A DNA stretch of 64,000 bases from Gemmataceae bacterium (lineage in GTDB: Bacteria; Planctomycetota; Planctomycetia; Gemmatales; Gemmataceae), in assembly GCA_025055795.1 (NCBI GenBank), contig JANWVV010000012.1, positions 1 through 64,000 of the forward strand, in the 5' to 3' direction. Positions 56,222 to 64,000 of the stretch are shown here, piece by piece. Position 1 is the stretch's first letter. Every line of letters begins with the position of its first letter. Both the position numbers and the translations under genes were made by a program. The notes under the pieces were generated by a model. The model searched no databases. It had not been told where the DNA came from and worked only from the letters and a program-made list of their open reading frames with translations.

Positions 56222-56932
56222 GTGCCCGTACCATTTGCCGTGACCTCGATTCGGGATTTTTACGCTTTTGAGGAGCATGTGCGTACCTGTCGGGCCCATC
56301 GCGGGTTGGCCATGGTGCCTCAGTGGTACCAGGTGCCAGTTTTCTACTTTTCGAATCCAGCCGCGGTAATTGGTGACGGTGATCCGGTGTGGGCTCCCCG
56401 TGGGTGCCAAGAGCTGGACTACGAATTGGAGCTGGCCGCTGTGGTGGCCCGACCCGCCCGCGACCTGCCCGCGGATGACTCGGCTCTGGAATGCCTGGCC
56501 GGCTTCACCATCATGAACGACTGGAGTGCTCGGGATCTGCAACGCGTCGAGATGGCTGTTGGTTTGGGTCCGAGCAAAAGTAAAGATTTTGCCACCAGTC
56601 TGGGTCCGAGTATTGTGCCGTTGGATCAGCTCCGAGACCGTTACCACGATGGTCGGCTCCATCTGGAGATGACCGCGTGGGTCAATGGCCGCTTGTATTC
56701 GCGAGGTAACGCAGGGACCATGTATTGGACCTGGCCTCAGATTCTGGCCCATGCCAGCCGGGATACCGAGCTGCGACCCGGCGACGTCATCGGCTCGGGG
56801 ACGGTCGGCAGCGGCTGCATTCTCGAACTGACCCCCCAGGCTGTAGGCGGTTGGCTGCAGCCGGGTGATATCGTTGAGCTCCGGATCGAACGGCTGGGCT
56901 GTTTAAGCAACCGGGTCATACCGCATCCATGA
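56222..56932 (+). CDS. fumarylacetoacetate hydrolase family protein
   Basis: 236 residues from the GTG at 56222, which has GGAGG at 5 bases; the frame extends to a GTG at 56207. Metal-binding acidic residues are in ELDYELELAAV and NDWSARDLQ, and SKSKDFATSLGP matches the active-site loop of the FAH superfamily. In this cluster it most likely cleaves fumarylacetoacetate to fumarate and acetoacetate. It is shorter than eukaryotic FAH (about 420) because the N-terminal SH3-like domain is missing, so a related acylpyruvase activity is also possible. Confidence 0.85.
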   Translation: MPVPFAVTSIRDFYAFEEHVRTCRAHRGLAMVPQWYQVPVFYFSNPAAVIGDGDPVWAPRGCQELDYELELAAVVARPARDLPADDSALECLAGFTIMNDWSARDLQRVEMAVGLGPSKSKDFATSLGPSIVPLDQLRDRYHDGRLHLEMTAWVNGRLYSRGNAGTMYWTWPQILAHASRDTELRPGDVIGSGTVGSGCILELTPQAVGGWLQPGDIVELRIERLGCLSNRVIPHP

Positions 56933-57010
56933 TCCCGCAGGCCTGGAACTGGTACACCACACTGACCTGACGTTCCTCTGCCCCCTCTGCCTCTGTGGGA
57001 GATCAAAGCC

Positions 57011-58189
57011 ATGCCATATTACCGCACTTTAGGCAGCATTCCTCGTAAGCGACACATTGCCCATCGGACGCAGCCCGGTTTCCGTAATGAGGGTTTGTAT
57101 TACGAAGAAGTCTGGACACGGGCGGGGTTCAGCCGGGCATATACCATCATGTATCATCGACGTCCCCCTACACGGGTACGCAAGGTGGAGTCGGCTGGCC
57201 GCTGGACTGTCGAACGGGTCCCGCAAGCAGTGCTTCGGCACCATCATATACGGACCGCAGGATTGCCCCGCCAGGGCGATTCGATTTCCGGTCGCGTGCC
57301 GTTGCTAACCAACGATGATGTAACGCTGTGGCGTTGTCGTCCGGCCACCGCACAGGTGGAATGGTTTCGGAATGCCGCTGCCGACGAAATCCTATTTGTG
57401 CACAAGGGCCAGGGAACAGTTCTTTCTCCCTTGGGCCGGCTTCCCTTCCGTCCTTATGACTATATCGTCATCCCGCGTGGTCTTCTCTGGCGGCTGGAGA
57501 CTCCTGCCGATACGACGTTGGATCTGGTGATTATCGAAGCACGCGGCCTGGTCGATTTTCCCAACCGCTATCGCAATCCAGATGGTCAGTTTAAACTCGG
57601 TGCCCCTTTTTGCGAACGGGATCTGCACGGCCCGAGCGAACTACTGGATCATGGGGAAGACGGCAGCGGACGTGAAACCGTTGTGTTGATCAAAGATGGC
57701 GATCGCCTCAGCCGGTATACTTTAGCGGATGATCCGTGCGACGTAGTTGGCTGGGACGGATACGTTTATCCCTTCACCTTCAATGCCGACGACTTCGAGC
57801 CGATTACAGGCACTGTTCATCAGCCGCCGCCCATCCATCAGACCTTCGAAGCCGATGGGTTTGTCGTATGCACGTTTGCTCCGCGTATGCTTGACACCCA
57901 CCCGGAGGCCATCAAGGTGCCCTACGCCCACAGCAACGTCGAGAGTGACGAAGTACTTTACTACGTACGCGGGCGTTTCAGTAGTCGCCGTGGAGTCGAG
58001 GAGGCCTCGATCACCCTCCATCCCCATGGTATTCCCCACGGACCGCACCCTGGTACCATTGCCGCCAGCTTCAGCCACCAGCGGACAGACGAACTGGCTG
58101 TGATGATCGATACGTTCCGTCCTCTCTACCTTACCCCCCAGGCTCTTCACTACGACGATCCCCAATATCCGTATTCGTGGCTTGACTGA
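57011..58189 (+). CDS. hmgA: homogentisate 1,2-dioxygenase
   Basis: Cleaves homogentisate to maleylacetoacetate. 392 residues, the shorter bacterial class. Typical start YYRTLGSIPRKRHIAHRT and GLYYEEVWTRAGFSRAYTIM; the iron-binding cupin has His/Glu in PYAHSNVESDEVLYYVRG and His in LHPHGIPHGPHPG. It is 78 bases behind the FAH-family gene. Its last 59 bases overlap the 3' end of lspA on the other strand. Confidence 0.95.
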   Translation: MPYYRTLGSIPRKRHIAHRTQPGFRNEGLYYEEVWTRAGFSRAYTIMYHRRPPTRVRKVESAGRWTVERVPQAVLRHHHIRTAGLPRQGDSISGRVPLLTNDDVTLWRCRPATAQVEWFRNAAADEILFVHKGQGTVLSPLGRLPFRPYDYIVIPRGLLWRLETPADTTLDLVIIEARGLVDFPNRYRNPDGQFKLGAPFCERDLHGPSELLDHGEDGSGRETVVLIKDGDRLSRYTLADDPCDVVGWDGYVYPFTFNADDFEPITGTVHQPPPIHQTFEADGFVVCTFAPRMLDTHPEAIKVPYAHSNVESDEVLYYVRGRFSSRRGVEEASITLHPHGIPHGPHPGTIAASFSHQRTDELAVMIDTFRPLYLTPQALHYDDPQYPYSWLD

Positions 58190-59021
58190 CGCCATCCCTC
58201 GCATGGCAATTCGCAGGCGAAGCCGATGCAGGACCGGCTACTGAAGCGTCAGAGTTTGCCGGGGTGAGCGACGTCGTTGCTGGCTGGCCATCAGGGCTGT
58301 GAGAAATTGATGCAACAGGGGGGGCAGAAACCGCAGGGATCGACTTGTCGGGGCCGCATACGGCTGGAGTCGCAGGCATGCTCGATTGGTTCATCGTCAA
58401 GTCTTCAGCAGGTTTGATAGGCAGAAAAAAGGCGTGAAAAAATAATAGCGTGGCTCCGCAAACCAGACAGCAATCGGCGACGTTGAACACCGGCCAATCG
58501 ATCTTATAGAAATAGAGGAAGTCCCGTACGCCGAAAAAAACCAGGCGATCATAGAGATTGCCAAGCGTACCGCCCAGAATCAGACCCAAGGCCATACTGA
58601 GCCACAGATCCCGGGCAGTGGCACACCGCCACCCCCACAACACAATCACAACCGCAGCTAGACCGCTGACGACTGCGAAAACCGTATTTGCCCGCAAGCG
58701 ATGGGATTGGCCCATGCCAAAGAGGGCTCCATGGTTGACCCGCGGCATCACCGGTGCATTCAGCCGCTGGAGGGGGCCTCGCCAGTCCTCGCTGAGCGGA
58801 GTACTCAAATCGTATTGGGCTACCAACTTGAACCAGCCTGGGAGCACGTCATAGCTGTTGCCGTGACCGTCGCTCCAGTAACCCTCCCTATACAACCATC
58901 CAAAAACCGCATACTTGCTCACTTGGTCGGCGACCAGACCTATGCAAGCCAAACTGATAAACAACCATCGATAAGTCGTCCATACCATTGGGGGCAACGT
59001 CTCCACCCAGCAAGCCGTCAT
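58131..59021 (-). CDS. lspA: signal peptidase II with long C-terminal tail
   Basis: Aspartyl membrane protease that removes signal peptides from prolipoproteins. Catalytic Asp residues are in GTLGNLYDRLVFFGVRDFLY (about 156) and FNVADCCLVCGATLLFF (about 180), with four membrane helices. Between helices 1 and 2 there is an enlarged periplasmic loop (about residues 50-105). After about residue 210 comes an unusual tail of about 85 residues rich in Pro, Ala and Ser. An alternative ATG at 58988 removes 11 residues before the first helix. The end overlaps hmgA antiparallel by 59 bases. The window encodes several lipoproteins that would be its substrates. Confidence 0.9.
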   Translation of the reverse strand: MTACWVETLPPMVWTTYRWLFISLACIGLVADQVSKYAVFGWLYREGYWSDGHGNSYDVLPGWFKLVAQYDLSTPLSEDWRGPLQRLNAPVMPRVNHGALFGMGQSHRLRANTVFAVVSGLAAVVIVLWGWRCATARDLWLSMALGLILGGTLGNLYDRLVFFGVRDFLYFYKIDWPVFNVADCCLVCGATLLFFHAFFLPIKPAEDLTMNQSSMPATPAVCGPDKSIPAVSAPPVASISHSPDGQPATTSLTPANSDASVAGPASASPANCHARDGVSQATNTDIGDRRSEEPGG

Positions 59022-59503
59022 TCTCCGGCTCGTTGATTTCTTCTATTTACCGGTACCACCTCAGGTGATGATGCGTGTTAAATATTTTCTTTCCGGGGTG
59101 CCTAACTGAGAGAAGGTATTCGCACCATCAAGGATGAATCCTTCGTCACGTTAGACATTATTACCTTTCTAGTCAAGCAAAACTAGCAGTACGCTTTCGT
59201 TCGTAAACATATCAAAACGGCATTTATCCTTGACGCTTGCGGATCCGTATCCAGTTCAGATAGCTACGTTGAGTTGATTCAAAATGCATCAAAATGGGCA
59301 AGTTTGCAGCTCCACTACATTCGGACACTGGATAACAGTTAGTAGGAACACCTAAAGCCCTCCGAGCTTGATGAGGATGATCAATAGACCGAGACTGTAC
59401 AAAAGAAAAAATCTTACGGTTGCCGGTAAAGGGCAGCCGATGTGGTAAAGGAGGGAAAAAACGTGCTTTCCGGATTGCAGGGCCCAGGGAGCGCGTGGAG
59501 CAC
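59022..59503. other. divergent region between lspA and the BBP7-like gene
   Basis: About 480 bases without a supported gene. The open frame upstream of the next gene reaches 59420, but the sequence before 59504 is not signal-peptide-like. No clear promoter recognised. Confidence 0.4.
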
Positions 59504-61534
59504 ATGGGCAAACGGGATATCATTGCGGGCTGCTCAAGGGGTTGCCGGCGTTGGTGTTGGATAGCAGTTCTAGGGTGCGTTGGCACGTTGTACCCTGCCA
59601 GAGGTGTTGGTCAAGGAGCCGACGAGACGTTATGGCGGCCTGCTGCTAGCCAAGCTCCGCAATCCCGCCCTGCAACTACCTCCGCACAAGGTTCTTCACC
59701 ATCAGCAGTATTCCAGCGATCGATTCCCGTAGGGACTGTGTCTCTGCCGACGCCTACCCACGATGCTAGTTCAGAAAGACCTGCCCAACCAACCCCTGAA
59801 GCGGATGGAACTTCTGTATGGCAACCCCCTTCGCGGGTGGCTATTCCATCCTCCGCTCCTGCGTTTTTGCCACCAGCCACTCCTGCTCGCGAAGATGCCG
59901 GAATCTGGCGACCGGCCCCACCGCGAGCTGCGTTCGGTTTACCCAATCCGGTTGCCCAAGACGGAGCTCGATTAAGCGAAAAACCTCCGTCAGGCGGTAA
60001 AACCGACGGTGGTCCCTTGCCGGGCACGTCCGCTTCCGATGCTAAATCAGCAGCTCCCCAACAGCCCGGGACTGTCGAGCCGGGGGCCATTCCTCCGACA
60101 TTGCCCGGAAAAGGTGCAGCACCTGCAACCATCCCGCCGATCCCACCGCGGATTCCACCAGCGGACGGTCCCGCCGAACCGGCGACACCCAATACAGTCC
60201 CTGCTCCATTACCCTTACCCCGCCGCATGGCCGATGAAGCTACTACTCATTCGGTCTTGCCGCCCGCCCCACCGGAATTGCTAACACCAGCTTATCTGCC
60301 GGTAGCGGGCCATACCTTCGGCTCGCCCGCTTTAAATCTGTCGCGTGACTATCCGTCCTTGGCCGAATTGTGTAGTGGCTGGTTAGCTGATCGGCTGTGG
60401 CTTCCCTGGAGTCGGAGAGCAATTAACGACGTCGACTGGCCCTATGCTTACGTCCAAAACGAGTATTTATTATGGTGGATGTCGCCGCTACGAATACCGA
60501 TCCTGGCGACTACCAATCCCGACCCGAACCGTTTTGGTTATTTGAATGAGCCAGGTACTGTACCCATTGTGGGCCCCGGAAACTTGATTGGTTCGACGCG
60601 GAGTGGCTTCCGGATCCGTGCCGGATTATGGGATGCCGATCGTAGTTGTGCTTGGGACGGGAGCTTTTTCTTCCTGGGTCGGCAAACGGCTTCCGTTATC
60701 ATCGATTCACAACATTTTCCCTTAATTACACGTCCCGTTTTCAGTCCCAACCCGGTGCCAAATGGTGGTGGAGTGATCGGTGAAACCGGCGAGGCGGTTG
60801 CTGTCCCGGGTATTCTACGAGGGCAGTTGCGGGTCGATGCCTCGAGCCTGTTATGGGGAGCAGATACCAACCTGCGGTGCTGCCTGAAAACAACCGATAC
60901 CGGACAGGTTACGGGTTTGATTGGTTACCGCTATCTCAATCTCAGTGAGTCTTTGGAAATCCTGGAGAATATCCTGGTGATAGGTCCAGGCGGTACGCGA
61001 CTGTTCGTTCCCGATCCACCGGGAACCGTTGTGTTTGTGCGTGACCGGTTTGCGACAGAGAACCGATTCCACGGTGGTCAGATCGGCCTGACCTGGGAGC
61101 GTCGCTGGGGACGCTGGACCGTTTGGGGGCGGGCTACCATCGCCTTTGGTATTACCGAACAGGAATTGGAAATTTACGGGATTCAAACTCGTATCCGGCC
61201 GGGGCAAGCCCCCGTTTCTTATCCAGGAGGATTGTTGGCAGCTGCTTCCAATTTGGGAACTTTCCACTTGGACCGCTTCAGCGTTGTCCCAGAAGTCACT
61301 ATGCAAGTGGGATATCGCTTAACGCCCAACTGGCAGCTCTATGTTGGCTATAACTTTCTCTACTGGACGAATGTTATGCGGCCGGGCGATCAGATTGATC
61401 GAGTCGTTGACCTGACTCAAGTACCTAATGCTCCGCCGGTACCTTTTTCCGGTCAATTCCGGCCACGACCGCCCTTCCGGCAAAGCGATCTGCTGGTTAG
61501 CGGATTGCAATTCGGAGTCGAATGGCGTTGGTAA
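59504..61534 (+). CDS. BBP7-like outer-membrane beta-barrel protein
   Basis: 676 residues from the ATG at 59504 (GGAG just upstream). A signal peptide (CRRWCWIAVLGCVGTLYPARGVG) leads into about 250 residues of Pro/Ala/Ser-rich sequence with APPELLTPAYLPVAGH near its end, then a beta-barrel-like C-terminal half with YAYVQNEYLLWWMSPLRIP at its start, a GSTRSGFRIRAGLWDAD segment, LIGYRYLNLSESLEI, FHGGQIGLTWERRWGRW and VGYNFLYWTNVMRPGDQIDR; it ends VSGLQFGVEWRW with an aromatic residue. This is the plan of the BBP7 outer-membrane family expanded in planctomycetes, whose function is not known. The next gene starts 336 bases later. Confidence 0.85.
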   Translation: MGKRDIIAGCSRGCRRWCWIAVLGCVGTLYPARGVGQGADETLWRPAASQAPQSRPATTSAQGSSPSAVFQRSIPVGTVSLPTPTHDASSERPAQPTPEADGTSVWQPPSRVAIPSSAPAFLPPATPAREDAGIWRPAPPRAAFGLPNPVAQDGARLSEKPPSGGKTDGGPLPGTSASDAKSAAPQQPGTVEPGAIPPTLPGKGAAPATIPPIPPRIPPADGPAEPATPNTVPAPLPLPRRMADEATTHSVLPPAPPELLTPAYLPVAGHTFGSPALNLSRDYPSLAELCSGWLADRLWLPWSRRAINDVDWPYAYVQNEYLLWWMSPLRIPILATTNPDPNRFGYLNEPGTVPIVGPGNLIGSTRSGFRIRAGLWDADRSCAWDGSFFFLGRQTASVIIDSQHFPLITRPVFSPNPVPNGGGVIGETGEAVAVPGILRGQLRVDASSLLWGADTNLRCCLKTTDTGQVTGLIGYRYLNLSESLEILENILVIGPGGTRLFVPDPPGTVVFVRDRFATENRFHGGQIGLTWERRWGRWTVWGRATIAFGITEQELEIYGIQTRIRPGQAPVSYPGGLLAAASNLGTFHLDRFSVVPEVTMQVGYRLTPNWQLYVGYNFLYWTNVMRPGDQIDRVVDLTQVPNAPPVPFSGQFRPRPPFRQSDLLVSGLQFGVEWRW

Positions 61535-61617
61535 AGCATTCAGCCTGGGCAACTATCAAAACAATTATCAACTTTATTACCGTTTGCATGTGACTAATCT
61601 ATGGATTGCTCGATTGC

Positions 61618-61637
61618 TGTACAATTAGTGTACAATT
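61618..61637. repeat. direct repeat TGTACAATT x2
   Basis: TGTACAATT at 61618-61626 and again at 61629-61637, 11 bases apart start to start, one helical turn. It may be a regulator site or chance. Confidence 0.5.
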
Positions 61638-61748
61638 CTGGCCACACAGATTTTGGCAGACTGACTTGCCTAGCAATAACCACACTTTTACGAATAATGT
61701 TTTTCGACTGCAGCAATATGGAGTCGCATGCATAGCACATCATTTCCG

Positions 61749-61792
61749 TTTCGGTATTCACTTAAGCAAATTTCGGTAATCACTTAAGCAAA
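61749..61792. repeat. tandem 22-bp repeat upstream of the YXWGXW-type gene
   Basis: Two abutting 22-base units (TTTCGGTATTCACTTAAGCAAA-type) with one difference (T at 61757/A at 61779 by position in the unit). The unit length equals two helical turns, and each unit contains the palindrome CTTAAG. It ends 78 bases before the start codon of the next gene, so it could be an operator. Confidence 0.65.
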
Positions 61793-61870
61793 TAGCGCAA
61801 GGGCCGTTGCTGTTGGCGTTCTGTTCATGATAAAAGCATCTAGCGATAAACATCCCGTGAGGATCAAGCC

Positions 61871-64000
61871 ATGTCCGGCTGGCAGTTCCGGTGGTTGAGT
61901 TGGTTAGGTTTTTGCGCTGGCTCAGCAGCTCTGTGCGGTATTGATCCTGATCCGGCAGGTGGAGATAGCAGGGCGGTAGCGGCTGCGGTGTTTTATCAGC
62001 AGGAGGAGCAGGACTTACCTGAAGGACTGGAGGTGCGTGCTAAGGGACCGGTGCACGAGGCATACGCCACACCTGCCGTGGACAGCCGACCGACGCCGAT
62101 TGTGCCTGTGCAGCCCCCGGAACCGATAGAGGAACTCCCCCCGGAGCAGAGGCCTGAGGGGGACAATGTAGTGTGGATACCCGGTTACTGGCACTGGGAC
62201 GAGGAAGAAAGACAATACGTTTGGGTGAGTGGTTTCTGGCGTGTGGTACCACCCGGACAGGTTTGGGTACCAGGCTGGTGGCGGGCGGTCGAGGGAGGTT
62301 GGCAGTGGGTACCGGGATTCTGGCAATCTCTGCCAGCGAACGAAGCCGGGGGGGGACCCGCTCCCGCTGACATTCAGTATCTTCCCGAACCACCGGCGGA
62401 CATCGAAGTTGGTCCGAGTATCCCGGCACCCACGGCCACGTCGTTTTATGTGCCCGGCTGCTGGGTGTGGCGAGGTCGCTACGTCTGGCGACCAGGGTTT
62501 TGGTGGGAATTCCGCCCCGGCTGGGTTTGGGTTCCGGCCCATTATCGCTGGACGCCTCTGGGTTGGGTTTTTGTACCGGGGTTTTGGGACTATCCTCTGG
62601 CAGCACGCGGCATCTTGTTCGCCCCAGTGGTTATACAGCCGGTTCTGTGGCGGCGGCCCGCCTTTGTGTACACCCCCACCTATGTGATCAGCGAACCGGC
62701 CTTGTTTGGTGCCCTGTTTGTTCGCCGGGGTTGGAGTTGCTACTTCTTCGGTGATTATTTTGGCCCACGCTATCTGGATTGGGGCTTTTCCGCCTGGTGT
62801 GGACGATTTGGACCACGGGGAGGCTTTACCATCGGATTTGGTACGGGGGTTGCCTGGGGCTATGACCCTCTGTGGAGCTATTACTCTCTGGCCTTCCGTC
62901 AGCAGCCCGCCTGGTTCAATGGTTTGAACACGCTCTATCTAGGCCGCTTCCGCGGTGATCTGCCCCGACCACCTGTTAACCTGGCACAGCAAAACATTGT
63001 CATTAACAACATTACGCAAACTAATATCCGTAACGTGACCAATAACATCGCAGTAGTAAACCGCAGCGTAGTGGTGAATAAAACCGACGTGACCGCCGTC
63101 GCATTACTAGCTCCGCTGAAAGCGGCAGGCCAGTTGCAGCCGGAGGTTGGCTTGCGTCCTGCCCCGCCTGACATTCGGCAGCGTGAGGCTCAACAGGCCA
63201 AGCAATTGCGGGAGATGGCTTTACAACGTGCCAAGGTCGAGGCAGCGGCCAAAGCCCCCCAGGGTAAGCAGCCGTTGCCGGTTGCCGGTGCAGTACGCAA
63301 CCTGCAACTGCAAGTGCCCGCCGAAGTTGCCCGCCGTGCATTGCCGCCAGGTCCCAACCGGCAGCCACCGCCCTCTCCTGGCAGTACGCCCGCCCCGAAG
63401 CGACCACTGCCCCCCGAGCCCAAAAACAAAGCAGAAACTCCAAAGGGGGAACCCAAACCGCAGCCCAAAGGCAAGATTGAGCCGAAATCCGACCCCAAAG
63501 GACCATTTGTACCCCCTCAGGATCCGAAACCGAAACCGCCCGTCGATCCGTCCATCAAACCGGACCCAAAAGGTCAGGGGAACACACCTTTCGTCCCGAA
63601 AATTGATCCAAAGGCGGATCCAAAAGGCAAAGTGACTCCTAAGGAGTTGCCCATCCTCCCAGGCCCGACAGTACCCAAGGACAAGACCGAAGTTAAGGTA
63701 GACCCCAAGGGTACTCCGAAGGGGAAAGCAGAGCCCCAGGCACCGCTTGTAGGCAAAGGTGTGAAGTCGGGCGAAGTTCCCCCGCCCCTTCCGACGACTC
63801 CCCTTGACAAACGACAACCATCGGCGGAACCCAAGGTCCTACCTAAGGGAGGCGCCGAGAAGGTAGTGCCGCCAATGTCCCCTCCGCCCCGGGATTATCC
63901 TCCGCCATCTAAGGAATCCCTTCCCCCGCCAGCCAAGGGTTACTCTGGTAAAGGAGCTGATAATCCCACAGTGCGGCCGAGTCGTCCCATTCCAACAGTT
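61871..64000 (+). CDS. YXWGXW-type aromatic repeat protein, 3' end outside the window
   Basis: Open to the window end (710 codons, no stop). A signal-like start (FRWLSWLGFCAGSAALCG) is followed by a Trp/Tyr/Gly-rich region with repeated VPGYWHW, YVWVSGFWR, VWVPGWWR, WQWVPGFWQ, YVPGCWVW, RPGFWWEF and VFVPGFWDY units at about residues 100-240, matching YXWGXW-repeat proteins. An Asn-rich stretch (NIVINNITQTNIRNVTNN) at about 375-395 comes next. From about 420 on the sequence is Pro/Lys-rich with repeats such as PKSDPKGPF, KPDPKGQG and KADPKGKV. A secreted or cell-surface protein is likely; function unknown. Confidence 0.8.
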   Translation, partial: MSGWQFRWLSWLGFCAGSAALCGIDPDPAGGDSRAVAAAVFYQQEEQDLPEGLEVRAKGPVHEAYATPAVDSRPTPIVPVQPPEPIEELPPEQRPEGDNVVWIPGYWHWDEEERQYVWVSGFWRVVPPGQVWVPGWWRAVEGGWQWVPGFWQSLPANEAGGGPAPADIQYLPEPPADIEVGPSIPAPTATSFYVPGCWVWRGRYVWRPGFWWEFRPGWVWVPAHYRWTPLGWVFVPGFWDYPLAARGILFAPVVIQPVLWRRPAFVYTPTYVISEPALFGALFVRRGWSCYFFGDYFGPRYLDWGFSAWCGRFGPRGGFTIGFGTGVAWGYDPLWSYYSLAFRQQPAWFNGLNTLYLGRFRGDLPRPPVNLAQQNIVINNITQTNIRNVTNNIAVVNRSVVVNKTDVTAVALLAPLKAAGQLQPEVGLRPAPPDIRQREAQQAKQLREMALQRAKVEAAAKAPQGKQPLPVAGAVRNLQLQVPAEVARRALPPGPNRQPPPSPGSTPAPKRPLPPEPKNKAETPKGEPKPQPKGKIEPKSDPKGPFVPPQDPKPKPPVDPSIKPDPKGQGNTPFVPKIDPKADPKGKVTPKELPILPGPTVPKDKTEVKVDPKGTPKGKAEPQAPLVGKGVKSGEVPPPLPTTPLDKRQPSAEPKVLPKGGAEKVVPPMSPPPRDYPPPSKESLPPPAKGYSGKGADNPTVRPSRPIPTV

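Larger units (their letters stand above)
61535..61870. other. intergenic region with direct repeats
   Basis: 336 A/T-rich bases between the barrel gene and the YXWGXW-type gene, with two sets of short direct repeats listed separately (61618-61637 and 61749-61792). GTGAGGATC precedes the next ATG by about 5 bases. Confidence 0.5.

Overview
The window looks like chromosomal DNA of a planctomycete, most likely of the Gemmataceae/Gemmatales type. The evidence is a set of families that co-occur mainly in that phylum: two DUF1559 type II pseudopilin-like proteins, a planctomycete-type cytochrome c/WD40 fusion, a PPC-domain secreted protein, a BBP7-like outer-membrane barrel, a very large BatA/von Willebrand factor A protein, a DUF4175-like giant coiled-coil protein, and a 16S rRNA gene standing alone without 23S or 5S. 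There are no phage, IS, integrase or CRISPR signatures. The DNA reads as ordinary core chromosome with a high share of secreted and envelope proteins.

Layout. 1-5 kb: homoserine dehydrogenase, a MoxR-type AAA ATPase and a TPR membrane protein. 5-10 kb: a PPC-domain exported protein and a cytochrome c/WD40 exported protein. 9.7-13.6 kb, minus strand: threonine synthase, a MoaD/ThiS-like sulfur carrier, a ThiF/MoeB-like E1 enzyme and a cysteine desulfurase in one co-directional run, which looks like a sulfur-relay cassette. 14.4-18 kb: two DUF1559-plus-lipoprotein pairs, whose DUF1559 genes share a 136-bp nearly identical block. 18-23 kb: arsenite methyltransferase, an M1 peptidase fused to an outer-membrane beta-barrel, and a Trm112-like protein. 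23.1-25.0 kb: the lone 16S rRNA gene with a recognisable promoter and terminator. 25-30 kb: purQ, an ECF sigma factor with a membrane protein behind it, proB and a squalene-cyclase-repeat protein. 30-41 kb: the two giant envelope proteins (1704 and 1664 residues). 41-44 kb: a caspase-fold protein that seems catalytically dead, and a pyrimidine nucleoside phosphorylase. 44.5-49 kb: a small cysteine-containing protein and a three-subunit molybdenum hydroxylase with a Tat signal. 49.6-53.4 kb: two exported proteins of unknown function and a quinone oxidoreductase. 53.7-58.2 kb, plus strand: a phenylalanine/tyrosine degradation cluster (phhA, hppD, FAH family, hmgA). 58-64 kb: lspA, a BBP7-like barrel and a YXWGXW-type aromatic repeat protein cut by the window end.

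How the genes work together. Phenylalanine is hydroxylated to tyrosine (PhhA). After a transamination not encoded here, HPPD and HmgA make maleylacetoacetate, and the FAH-family enzyme would finish the pathway; no maleylacetoacetate isomerase is present. Homoserine dehydrogenase and threonine synthase both belong to the threonine branch but lie 11 kb apart; the sulfur-carrier genes behind threonine synthase suggest a link to sulfur amino acid synthesis, but this is inference. The MoxR ATPase is a plausible partner of the BatA/VWA protein although the two are 33 kb apart. Starts were chosen by ribosome-binding sites and signal peptides, so several differ from the longest open frame. Residue numbers are approximate where marked with about.
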